Made by a program: the position numbers and the translations under genes | Origin: NAT127 sp041655035 | GTDB lineage: Bacteria > Pseudomonadota > Gammaproteobacteria > Pseudomonadales > Porticoccaceae | Assembly (NCBI GenBank): GCA_041655035.1 | Contig: JBAZCN010000096.1 | Coordinates: forward strand, 1 to 12,806 | DNA: 12,806 bases | Direction: 5' to 3' | Part shown: positions 7,602-12,806 of the stretch, one piece after another | How positions within the stretch are numbered: the stretch's first letter is position 1 | Layout of the letters: every line of letters starts with the position of its first letter | The notes under the pieces: model-generated | Told to the model about the DNA's origin: nothing | The model's input: only the letters and a program-made list of their open reading frames with translations | The model's database searches: none

Positions 7602-8008
7602 AATTGAACGTCGGCGACGATCTCAAGTCTTTTGTCATTGCCCCGGTCACCCGGCAATCCATGAAGGAGTGGGCGGTGTTTCTCCATGACCCCAATCCCA
7701 TCCATCTGGATGCCGAAGTGGTCAAGGCAAAGGGGCTTGGTGAAAAAGAGATCAACCAGGGTCCCACCAATGTGGCCTACATCATCAACATGCTCCACCA
7801 AAACTTTCCCGGTGGCGAAATCGACACCCTCGATTCCCGCTTTCTCGACAATGTCTACGCCGACGACCATGCCGAGGCATTCGGCGCGGTGACCGGGATC
7901 CTGGAAAACAACAGTGGTCTTGAGGTAACATGCAGCATCGGCCTGCGGGTCGCATCCCGCGGCGACGTGATCAGTGGCACTGCAGTTATCAGGCTGCCCG
8001 GCGACTGA
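7598..8008 (+). CDS. MaoC-like enoyl-CoA hydratase / dehydratase, catalytic subunit
   Basis: 136 residues, a single hotdog domain. The hydratase-2 motif is present as D31-P-N-P-I-H36 followed by LDAEVVKAKGLGEKEINQGPTNVAYI; the Asp/His pair at this spacing is the catalytic dyad of (R)-specific enoyl-CoA hydratases such as PhaJ. The normally small, Gly/His-rich stretch after it (GxxxPIAHGM in many members) is replaced by EINQGPTNVAYI, so the substrate pocket may differ. The reaction is expected to be hydration of an enoyl-CoA, or the reverse. The ATG overlaps the preceding stop (ATGA at 7598-7601) with GGAGGGAG just upstream inside the first gene, a sign of translational coupling. With its partner it resembles the split two-subunit hydratases known from steroid side-chain and mycolate pathways. 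Substrate not known. Confidence 0.92.
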   Translation: MKLNVGDDLKSFVIAPVTRQSMKEWAVFLHDPNPIHLDAEVVKAKGLGEKEINQGPTNVAYIINMLHQNFPGGEIDTLDSRFLDNVYADDHAEAFGAVTGILENNSGLEVTCSIGLRVASRGDVISGTAVIRLPGD

Positions 8009-8070
8009 ATCACCCCGTCCGCCAGCGGCGGAAGCCACTAAACCCTATCGATCATTCAGGAGAATCAATT

Positions 8071-8556
8071 ATGCCCAGCGGTCCTTTTGCCCACGTGTGC
8101 ATGGTAGTCAAAGATCTCGATAAAGCCGTTGAAGACTGGACCAAGATCCTCAGCGTGCTGGATCCCGGCCAGTTGCAAGATCCCGTCGTCCGCTACGATG
8201 AATTCTCCAGCGGTGCCGATGCCGGCATGAAATGGGCCACGTTCGTTTCCCATCACGGCACCGAAATTCAGCTGATCGAACCCTCTCCGGGCACCCCCAT
8301 GGGCGACCGCCTGGAGCAGGTCGGCGAACACGTCCACCACCTGTGCTTCACCACCCCGGACGTCCCCGGCGCACTGGCCGAGCTGTCCGAGAAGGGTATC
8401 CAGTTGGCCGGCGGCGGCAAGACCTACAACGACCCCGACATGACCTGGCAGAAGTGGGGCTGGGTCTCCCACAAGAGCACTCATGGCTGCCTGATCGAAG
8501 TCGCCTCTCCCTACGAGAGCCGCAAGGACGGCAAATGGCACCCGATCGAGGGCTGA
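8071..8556 (+). CDS. VOC family protein, methylmalonyl-CoA-epimerase-like
   Basis: 161 residues, two vicinal-oxygen-chelate modules. Likely metal ligands sit at the family positions: H8 (FAHVCMVVKDLDKA), Q67 (GTEIQLIEP), H89 or H90 (HVHHLCFTTPD) and E143 (GCLIEVASP). This H-Q-H-E set is the one of methylmalonyl-CoA epimerase and glyoxalase I-like enzymes, not the H-H-E set of ring-cleaving dioxygenases. AGGAG (8058-8062) gives an 8-nt spacer to ATG 8071. It is third in the operon after the hydratase pair (62-bp gap) and before a strong terminator. The neighbours suggest it acts on a CoA thioester, as an epimerase or isomerase of a hydroxy- or oxo-acyl-CoA, but this is inference. True methylmalonyl-CoA epimerase is less likely because no mutase is nearby. 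Confidence 0.88.
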   Translation: MPSGPFAHVCMVVKDLDKAVEDWTKILSVLDPGQLQDPVVRYDEFSSGADAGMKWATFVSHHGTEIQLIEPSPGTPMGDRLEQVGEHVHHLCFTTPDVPGALAELSEKGIQLAGGGKTYNDPDMTWQKWGWVSHKSTHGCLIEVASPYESRKDGKWHPIEG

Positions 8557-8605
8557 CGCCCTAGCCGGAAGGCCCAGGCCCTGCCGGGCCGCCAGACTCG
8601 ACCAG

Positions 8606-8631
8606 AACCCCGCCACTTCGGCGGGGTTTTT
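8606..8631 (+). terminator. Intrinsic terminator of the hydratase-VOC operon
   Basis: AACCCCGCC (8606-8614), loop ACTTC and GGCGGGGTT (8620-8628) form a 9-bp perfect stem followed by TTTT, 50 bp after the VOC stop codon. It separates this operon from the downstream hydrolase gene. The remaining 127 bp before that gene hold no strong promoter that I can see. Confidence 0.92.
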
Positions 8632-8758
8632 CGTTGATGCCAGGCAAAATTGAACCCTTGGCCACGGCGCTGGTCTGTAGAGCTGAAATCGTGGTGCGCC
8701 CTGTCACCGCGTTGTCTGGTATACAGCGACTAAACAATAACAATGGCGGAGTCATTCC

Positions 8759-9475
8759 ATGGTCATCACCCAGAAACACCTCTATCACGACGGCGACGTC
8801 CAGCTGCTCGGCTATCTCGCCTACGACGATGGCACCACCGCAAAACATCCCGGCGTCATCATAGCCCCGGAAGCGCCGGGGCTCGGCGACCACGTCAAGC
8901 GCCGGGCACGAATGTTTGCAGAAGCCGGTTTCGTCGCCCTCGGCGTCGATCCCTACGGCGAAGGCCGCCATTTTTCCGACCCGGCCGAGATGATGAGGCA
9001 GGTGGAACTCACCCGCAGCAACCCTCAAGGCTGGCGCCAGCGCATGGCCGCCGGCGTGACGGCGTTGTCCGCCATGCCCCTCGTCGATGCGGAGCGGCTC
9101 TGTGCCGTGGGTTACTGCTTTGGTGGCAGCGGCGTGCTCGAACTCGCCCGGAGCGGAGCAAAGCTCCGCGCCGCCGTCTGCTTCCACGGAGAACTGGCGA
9201 CAAGCGCCCCGGCGCAACCCGGAATCGATACCCGGCTTCTGGTGCTGACCGGCTCAGAAGACCCGTTCGTTCCCCAGGCCCAACGCCAACAGTTCGAGGA
9301 TGAAATGCGCAACGCCAACGCGTCCTGGGAAATGATTGTCTATGAGGGCGCCCAGCACGCCTTCACCAACCCGGAAGCGGACCAGTCCGCCGTTCCCGGG
9401 ATGGCCTTCGACCCGGAGATCGACCACCGCTCCTGGCGAGACATGTGCAACTGGCTGAAACCACTGCTGGCCTGA
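8759..9475 (+). CDS. Dienelactone hydrolase family protein
   Basis: 238 residues, alpha/beta-hydrolase of the dienelactone hydrolase group. The nucleophile elbow is G118-Y-C120-F-G-G, with a cysteine nucleophile as in dienelactone hydrolase; D168 (TGSEDPFVP) and H200 (GAQHAFTNP) complete the triad. E38 in IAPEAPG matches the glutamate that activates the cysteine in the prototype. DLH opens dienelactones to maleylacetate in chlorocatechol breakdown, but relatives hydrolyse other lactones and esters. GGAG lies 7 nt before ATG 8759. Cytoplasmic; no signal peptide. The gene stands alone between the operon terminator and the next VOC gene. A lactone or ester intermediate of the cluster is the natural guess for its substrate. 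Confidence 0.93.
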   Translation: MVITQKHLYHDGDVQLLGYLAYDDGTTAKHPGVIIAPEAPGLGDHVKRRARMFAEAGFVALGVDPYGEGRHFSDPAEMMRQVELTRSNPQGWRQRMAAGVTALSAMPLVDAERLCAVGYCFGGSGVLELARSGAKLRAAVCFHGELATSAPAQPGIDTRLLVLTGSEDPFVPQAQRQQFEDEMRNANASWEMIVYEGAQHAFTNPEADQSAVPGMAFDPEIDHRSWRDMCNWLKPLLA

Positions 9476-9498
9476 ATCGCCGCAGCGCCGCCTGCGAA

Positions 9499-9546
9499 TT
9501 GTCCCAAATCCGCCATTCTTGTCCCACTTCGACAATGAATGTCCAA
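9499..9546 (+). promoter_or_regulatory. Three TGTCC direct repeats at 20-bp spacing
   Basis: TTGTCCCA at 9499-9506, TTGTCCCA at 9519-9526 and ATGTCCAA at 9539-9546 repeat in register every 20 bp, about two helix turns, so the three sites face the same side of DNA. The middle copy also forms TTGTC-N7-GACAA (9519-9535). AraC/XylS-family activators bind direct repeats of this spacing; that link is inference. Confidence 0.5.
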
Positions 9547-9563
9547 GCGCCGCACCGCCAGTG

Positions 9564-9572
9564 TGACATCAT
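9564..9572 (+). promoter_or_regulatory. Candidate activator-dependent extended -10 promoter
   Basis: TGACATCAT is a weak -10 (4/6) with an upstream TG, placed 20 bp after the last TGTCC repeat; no good -35 is present, as expected if an activator bound to the repeats replaces it. The leader to the ATG at 9671 would be about 90 nt. Confidence 0.3.
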
Positions 9573-9670
9573 TGGCTACGCCTCCCGCTACCTGCCCACC
9601 ATGCCTTCGAGCCCAGTGGCGCCGGCATATACGGGACAGCCCTGCAACCATCGACAGATCGAGACCCAGC

Positions 9671-10159
9671 ATGTTTCCACGACTTTTCGGCAACTTTTTC
9701 CAACACGGTTATGTCACCAATGACATGGCCAGGGCCAAGTCGGTATTCGCCGAGCAATATGGCGTCAATCACTACATCGATATCGACAACGCCTTTGAAG
9801 TCCGGACTCCGGATGGCCCCCGCACCCTGGACCTGAAGATCGCCCTGGCCTACGTCGACGACCTCCAGGTGGAGCTGATCGAGCCGGTGGCCGGCTCGGC
9901 GATAGAGATGTATCGCCAGGTGCTGCCGACCAAGGGCTTCGGCATCGTCATTCATCATATGGCCTATGTGATCCCCGGCCCGGAAGAAGCCTGGCACGAA
10001 TTTCGCGGCCGCATCGGCAACGATACCTACCCCATCGCCATCGAGGCAGAAGTCGGGCCGGTAAAATTCGCGTACATCGATACCCGCAAAACCACCGGCC
10101 ATTATTCCGAATACCTGTGGATGGCGGAGGATATCAACGCCATGGTGCCGAGAAACTGA
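9671..10159 (+). CDS. VOC family (glyoxalase-like) protein
   Basis: 162 residues. It opens with NFFQHGYVTNDMARAKSVF, a typical first strand and helix of the VOC fold with H12. E68 (LQVELIEPV), H95 or H96 (IVIHHMAYVIP) and E147 (TTGHYSEYLW) fall at the other three ligand positions, so a metal site is likely. The set H-E-H-E differs from the H-Q-H-E of the other VOC protein in this window, and overall similarity between the two is low outside these blocks, so they are probably not recent duplicates. The ATG at 9671 is chosen because the fold starts there; GAGA 6 nt upstream is a weak ribosome-binding site. An in-frame ATG at 9539 would translate the putative operator repeats. It is monocistronic, convergent with the flavin monooxygenase gene. 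Reaction unknown. Confidence 0.87.
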   Translation: MFPRLFGNFFQHGYVTNDMARAKSVFAEQYGVNHYIDIDNAFEVRTPDGPRTLDLKIALAYVDDLQVELIEPVAGSAIEMYRQVLPTKGFGIVIHHMAYVIPGPEEAWHEFRGRIGNDTYPIAIEAEVGPVKFAYIDTRKTTGHYSEYLWMAEDINAMVPRN

Positions 10160-10192
10160 TCACCCGCCTCCCCCTACCGCTCCCGCCCGGAA

Positions 10193-10289
10193 CGCTCATC
10201 ACCCTACCCAACTGCCGATGAGCGCTTCCCGTGGGAATGCCGTCCCATAGTGTGCGCTGAAGAATGACGCACACCGGGGATATCCCCGG
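10193..10289. repeat. Cluster of inverted repeats between convergent genes
   Basis: Four symmetric elements lie in under 100 bp: CGCTCATC/GATGAGCG (10193-10200 and 10217-10224), TTCCC-GT-GGGAA (10226-10237), GTGTGCG/CGCACAC (10250-10256 and 10268-10274), and the 16-bp perfect palindrome CCGGGGATATCCCCGG (10274-10289). They lie in the 249-bp gap (10160-10408) between convergent stop codons. No U-runs follow, so they are not standard terminators; a structured 3' end, a protein-binding site or a REP-like element are options. Confidence 0.5.
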
Positions 10290-10408
10290 AATGTCGCCGG
10301 TGCGCCCCTATCGGCTCTCCCCATGACACGAAGCGCACGGCTTTACTCCCCCACCACGCCAGCCGCCGCACTCCCTCGCCTCATATGGGACCGCAGAACC
10401 GGCCCCTC

Positions 10409-11611
10409 CTAGATAAAATCAGCGGGGGAAATGTTCGGCTCGATGCCGAGCAGGGATTTGCCAAGGATCTCGTAGCCAACATAGGGCAGGTTCGCCGTAT
10501 GCCGGGCACCGACGTTGAGATCGCGCCACATCCGTGAAATCGGCTTGTCCTCGGAGAACGCTCCGGAACCGGCAAAAAACATCAGGTCGTGGCCCGCCCT
10601 GGCGAGCAGATCCACAGTGAACGAACCTTCGCCCTTGCTCATCGCCCGCTGTTCCGGCGTCATCGGGATCCTGGTGGCGCCTGCCTGGTCGATCAGGCCG
10701 CAGGATTTCTCCACCAGCAACCGCGCGGCCTCGACACTGGCGGCTATACGCCCCAGATCCGCCTGGACGACCGTCGAATCCGCCTGCCGGGTGTAGCTGG
10801 TGTAAATGATCGGACGGTTCTTGGCGGCATTGAGCACTTCCTCGAACATCGCCTCGGCGGCGCCGATCACCATGCCGTGGGCGGTGGCCCGCAGGAATGG
10901 CATGAAAGGCCAATAGTCGGAAGGCTCGCCGACGTATTTTTTCCCCTCCGGATGCTTGCCGATACCCTGAGTGACATCGAAGAAGCGGTTTTTAGGCACG
11001 AAGACATCCCTGGCGACGCAGGTTTCCGATCCCGTGCCCTTCATACCCACCATGAACCAGGTGTCCTCGATGACGAGATCCGTCATCGGAATGTAGATGT
11101 TGCCGCCGCCCACCACTTCATCCTTGTCATTCACGACTTTCACGCCAAAGCCGCCCCACTGCGCATGCCTGGAACCCGAGCAGTAGGCCCATTTGCCATT
11201 GACGATATACCCGCCATCGACGATGCGGGCCACGCCCGGCGGAGTGACCGCGCCACAGATGGTGGGGTGGTGGCCACTGCCAAAGATCTCTTCCTGCAGT
11301 TCGTCAGGGCCGAGGCTCGCCACCCAGGTGGTGCCGTGGAGAACGGTGTACACCCAGCCGACCGAGGCGTCGCCCTTGCCCAGCTCGGCGCCGACCCGCG
11401 CCATGGCGGTTGCCGAGGTGCCCAGGCCGCCCCAGCGCCGCGGCGAAGCCATCGCCCAGAAGCCGGCGTCGGTAAGTTCGCGGAATACCTCGTCGGTAAT
11501 GCGCCGGCCGGCATCGAATACGGGCCCACTGCTGCGCAACAGGGGGCGCAGTTCCCGGGCCCGCCCGATCAGTTCTTTCTCGGCTGCATCGTTGTAATCG
11601 GTGTATTTCAT
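10409..11611 (-). CDS. Acyl-CoA dehydrogenase-fold flavin-dependent monooxygenase, oxygenase component (HsaA-like)
   Basis: 400 residues with the acyl-CoA dehydrogenase fold over the whole length. Features point to the group D flavin monooxygenases (HsaA, HpaH-C2, indole oxygenase types) rather than a dehydrogenase: the N-terminal FRELTDAGFWAMASPRRWGGLG (43-64), ASVGWVYTVLHGTTW (82-96), NGKWAYCSGSRHAQW (138-152) and KGTGSETCVARDVFVP (191-206). At the C-terminus, RDLNVGARHTAN (363-374) replaces the IYEGT stretch that holds the catalytic glutamate of classic acyl-CoA dehydrogenases; Thr is at that place. Such enzymes hydroxylate aromatic rings with reduced flavin from a separate reductase, which is not in this window. 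Start: ATG with first base 11611, GGAG 6 nt upstream; an in-frame ATG at 11647 is less likely. It is divergent from the Rieske gene across a complex control region. A hydroxylase role is likely, the substrate unknown. Confidence 0.9.
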   Translation of the reverse strand: MKYTDYNDAAEKELIGRARELRPLLRSSGPVFDAGRRITDEVFRELTDAGFWAMASPRRWGGLGTSATAMARVGAELGKGDASVGWVYTVLHGTTWVASLGPDELQEEIFGSGHHPTICGAVTPPGVARIVDGGYIVNGKWAYCSGSRHAQWGGFGVKVVNDKDEVVGGGNIYIPMTDLVIEDTWFMVGMKGTGSETCVARDVFVPKNRFFDVTQGIGKHPEGKKYVGEPSDYWPFMPFLRATAHGMVIGAAEAMFEEVLNAAKNRPIIYTSYTRQADSTVVQADLGRIAASVEAARLLVEKSCGLIDQAGATRIPMTPEQRAMSKGEGSFTVDLLARAGHDLMFFAGSGAFSEDKPISRMWRDLNVGARHTANLPYVGYEILGKSLLGIEPNISPADFI

Positions 11612-11694
11612 TCCTGTCTCCTGCTTATGACGGCAAATTTCCGGCATCTGAACCCTTCCCCCGAGTCATGCCGGTCCTTCGAATCTATCAATAA

Positions 11695-11729
11695 TGAACA
11701 ATATGATCAATATATGTTTAATATGTTCA
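11695..11729. promoter_or_regulatory. Inverted repeat TGAACA-N23-TGTTCA (putative operator of the flavin monooxygenase gene)
   Basis: TGAACA (11695-11700) and TGTTCA (11724-11729) flank very AT-rich DNA that includes TGATCA (11704-11709) and the predicted minus-strand -10 TATATT (11714-11709). The arms continue imperfectly (TGAACAATAT against ATATGTTCA). The right arm reads TGTTCAACAA, identical over 10 bp to the repeat upstream of the Rieske gene. Position over the start region fits a repressor site. Confidence 0.45.
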
Positions 11730-11737
11730 ACAAAAAG

Positions 11738-11751
11738 TTGATCCACATCAG
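11738..11751 (-). promoter_or_regulatory. FNR/Anr-like box facing the flavin monooxygenase gene
   Basis: TTGAT-CCAC-ATCAG on the plus strand matches TTGAT-N4-ATCAA at 9 of 10 positions. On the minus strand TATATT (11714-11709, 5/6 to TATAAT) begins 23 bp after the box, close to the class II geometry in which the activator sits at about -41.5. This gives a leader of about 90 nt to the ATG with first base at 11611. Confidence 0.5.
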
Positions 11752-11884
11752 CCGGAGCTCACCCGAAAACCGCCGCCGCCCTTGTCGAGCATCGCGAACA
11801 CCAAGAAATATCTATTTAATTCAATATCTTATATTTATAGACCAAATTTGCCCAGGCTCTGTAGCCAGCCCACGCCGTCCTTTG

Positions 11885-11898
11885 TTGATCTGGATCAA
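11885..11898 (+). promoter_or_regulatory. Perfect FNR/Anr-type box upstream of the Rieske gene
   Basis: TTGAT-CTGG-ATCAA is an exact match to the FNR/Anr consensus TTGAT-N4-ATCAA. TAGATT (11922-11927, 4/6 to TATAAT) begins 23 bp after the box, the same spacing as at the opposite-facing box, and no -35 is needed in such class II promoters. Other CRP/FNR-family regulators (Dnr, AadR types) can read the same sequence, so which protein binds is not known. Confidence 0.65.
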
Positions 11899-11940
11899 GG
11901 AAGCAAGGCGGCTCCTGGGACTAGATTTGCGCTATGCAAA

Positions 11941-11968
11941 TTGAACAGATAAATCAAACTTTGTTCAA
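11941..11968. promoter_or_regulatory. Inverted repeat TTGAACA-N14-TGTTCAA (putative operator of the Rieske gene)
   Basis: TTGAACA (11941-11947) and TGTTCAA (11962-11968) form a perfect 7-bp inverted repeat just downstream of the predicted start near 11934. The right arm extends to TGTTCAACAA, shared with 11724-11733. Location after the start suggests repression. The regulator is not in the window. Confidence 0.5.
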
Positions 11969-12101
11969 CAAGCATCCAGGGGCTGGAATACCGTCATCGC
12001 TTGCCGATTGGGAAGCGCGAATCCGCTGCGGGCCATGGCCCGGGCAACAGCGGGACAGGTCCTCCACACCTAAGAACGGCAACGCAATCGAGGATCACAC
12101 C

Positions 12102-12806
12102 ATGTTGAAAAAAGCGAACCCAGTCCTTCCGGACGGCACCCGTATCGAAGATCTCTTCAATCTGGAAAGCCGGGAAGTGTCTCTCAGCACCATGTACGAC
12201 CCGGATCTGTACCGGATCGAGATGGACAGGATTTTCACCAAGACCTGGCTGATGCTCGGCCACGACTCGGAGATCCCCAACCCGGGCGACTATGTGGTCC
12301 GCCACATGGGGGAAGACGAGGTCATCGTCGCCCGCGACCGCAAAGGCGAGATCCATGTCAGCCTCAACGTCTGTCCCCACCGCGGCATGCACGTCTGTAC
12401 CGCCGAGGCGGGCAACGCCCACGCCTTCAAATGCATCTATCACGGTTGGGCATTCCGCCCCAATGGCGACTTTATCGGCGCGCCGATAGAACAGGAGAAG
12501 ATGCACGGAGAAATCTACCCGAAGGACAGGCTAGGCCTCAAAAAAGCCCGCGTCTCGCTGTACCACGGCCTGATTTTCGCCACCTGGGACCAGGACGCCG
12601 CATCGCTCGACGAACAGCTTGGCGACATGAAGTTCTACTACGACATCATGTTCGGCAAAACCCATGGCGGCATGGAGGTGCTGGGCCCGCCTCAGCGGCT
12701 GACCATCAACGCCAACTGGAAAACCGCCGGCGAGCAGTCCGCCTGTGACGGCTTCCATGTCCTGACCCTGCACCGCTCACAGATCGACATCGGCAACTTC
12801 GGCGGC
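12102..12806 (+). CDS. Aromatic ring-hydroxylating dioxygenase alpha subunit, N-terminal part (3' end outside window)
   Basis: 235 residues are visible and the frame is open at the right edge; family members are usually about 430-460 long. The Rieske 2Fe-2S motif is complete: C91-P-H93-RG, 17 residues, C111-IY-H114-GW. Then NWKTAGEQSACDGFHVLTLH gives D216, H219 and H224, the spacing seen in naphthalene dioxygenase (Asp-x2-His-x4-His), where the histidines bind the mononuclear iron and the aspartate bridges electron flow between subunits. The third iron ligand would lie beyond the edge. The enzyme adds O2 to aromatic rings using electrons from a ferredoxin and reductase. GAGG (12090-12093) is 8 nt before ATG 12102. 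It probably heads an operon whose beta subunit and other genes continue to the right. The exact substrate class cannot be set from this half. Confidence 0.95.
   Translation, partial: MLKKANPVLPDGTRIEDLFNLESREVSLSTMYDPDLYRIEMDRIFTKTWLMLGHDSEIPNPGDYVVRHMGEDEVIVARDRKGEIHVSLNVCPHRGMHVCTAEAGNAHAFKCIYHGWAFRPNGDFIGAPIEQEKMHGEIYPKDRLGLKKARVSLYHGLIFATWDQDAASLDEQLGDMKFYYDIMFGKTHGGMEVLGPPQRLTINANWKTAGEQSACDGFHVLTLHRSQIDIGNFGG

Larger units (their letters stand above)
11612..12101. other. 490-bp divergent control region, AT-rich core
   Basis: The longest gene-free stretch in the window. It is markedly AT-rich from about 11680 to 11740 and 11800 to 11850 in otherwise GC-rich DNA. It holds two FNR-like boxes and two TTGAACA-type inverted repeats, listed separately. 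AATATCT repeats at 11807-11813 and 11823-11829. I see no small coding region with a convincing ribosome-binding site and no tRNA or riboswitch-like fold. The Rieske leader would be about 170 nt. Confidence 0.7.

Noticed and set aside
8071..8556. First VOC gene as a ring-cleaving extradiol dioxygenase
   Set aside because: Length (161 residues) and the H-Q-H-E ligand set fit epimerase/glyoxalase-like proteins; the two-domain H-H-E pattern is absent.
9539..9670. 44-residue N-terminal extension of the second VOC protein
   Set aside because: It would translate the TGTCC repeat region and adds Arg/Pro-rich residues; the VOC fold begins at 9671.
10274..10289. 16-bp palindrome CCGGGGATATCCCCGG as an intrinsic terminator
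   Set aside because: No loop of useful size and no T-run on either strand; kept only as part of the inverted-repeat cluster.
10589..11944. Plus-strand open frame (451 codons) opposite the flavin monooxygenase and reaching into the control region
   Set aside because: No domain or ribosome-binding site; it is the antisense shadow of a clear gene extended through non-coding AT-rich DNA.
11941..11968. Inverted repeat as a LysR-type T-N11-A site
   Set aside because: The arms are 7 bp with a 14-bp spacer and lie after the predicted start, not near -65; no LysR-type gene is in the window.

Overview
The window is high-GC DNA with short intergenic gaps and Gram-negative style expression signals: Shine-Dalgarno sequences, an extended -10 promoter and intrinsic terminators. 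A YgiQ-type radical SAM protein, an AbgT transporter, an ABC-F ATPase and FNR/Anr-like boxes together suggest a gammaproteobacterium, probably environmental or marine and metabolically versatile. This is inference; nothing here fixes the genus. There are 12 protein genes, two of them cut by the window edges. I see no RNA gene, insertion sequence, prophage or CRISPR array.

Left part (1-5057), housekeeping-like: the 3' part of an AbgT-family transporter (+), convergent with an ABC-F ATPase (-). The ABC-F gene is divergent from ygiQ (+), and each of these two genes has a TATAAT-type -10 element in the gap between them.

Right part (5085-12806), an accessory catabolic cluster: a SnoaL-like NTF2-fold protein (-) and an LLM flavin-dependent monooxygenase (-). 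Divergent from these is an operon of a split MaoC-type hydratase pair (two genes with a 4-bp overlap) plus a VOC/epimerase-like metalloprotein, closed by a strong terminator. Then come a dienelactone-hydrolase-family protein (+), a second VOC protein (+), an acyl-CoA-dehydrogenase-fold protein that looks like a two-component flavin monooxygenase (-), and, divergent from it, a Rieske dioxygenase alpha subunit (+) that runs off the right edge. The set of ring-hydroxylating oxygenase, flavin oxygenases, hydratase, VOC enzymes and lactone hydrolase looks like breakdown of an aromatic, polycyclic or terpenoid/steroid-like compound through CoA thioesters. The substrate cannot be read from sequence. 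Ferredoxin, reductases, beta subunit, CoA ligase, thiolase and regulator are not in this window.

The most interesting material is regulatory. The 490-bp gap between the flavin monooxygenase and the Rieske gene holds two FNR/Anr-type boxes (one perfect TTGAT-N4-ATCAA, one 9/10). Each faces one of the divergent genes, and each has a -10-like hexamer exactly 23 bp downstream plus a TTGAACA/TGTTCAA inverted repeat at the start region. A GATAGGTG/CACCTATC motif is shared by the gap between the LLM gene and the hydratase operon and the DNA upstream of the SnoaL-like gene. Three TGTCC repeats at exact 20-bp spacing precede the second VOC gene. These suggest at least three separate control inputs on the cluster.
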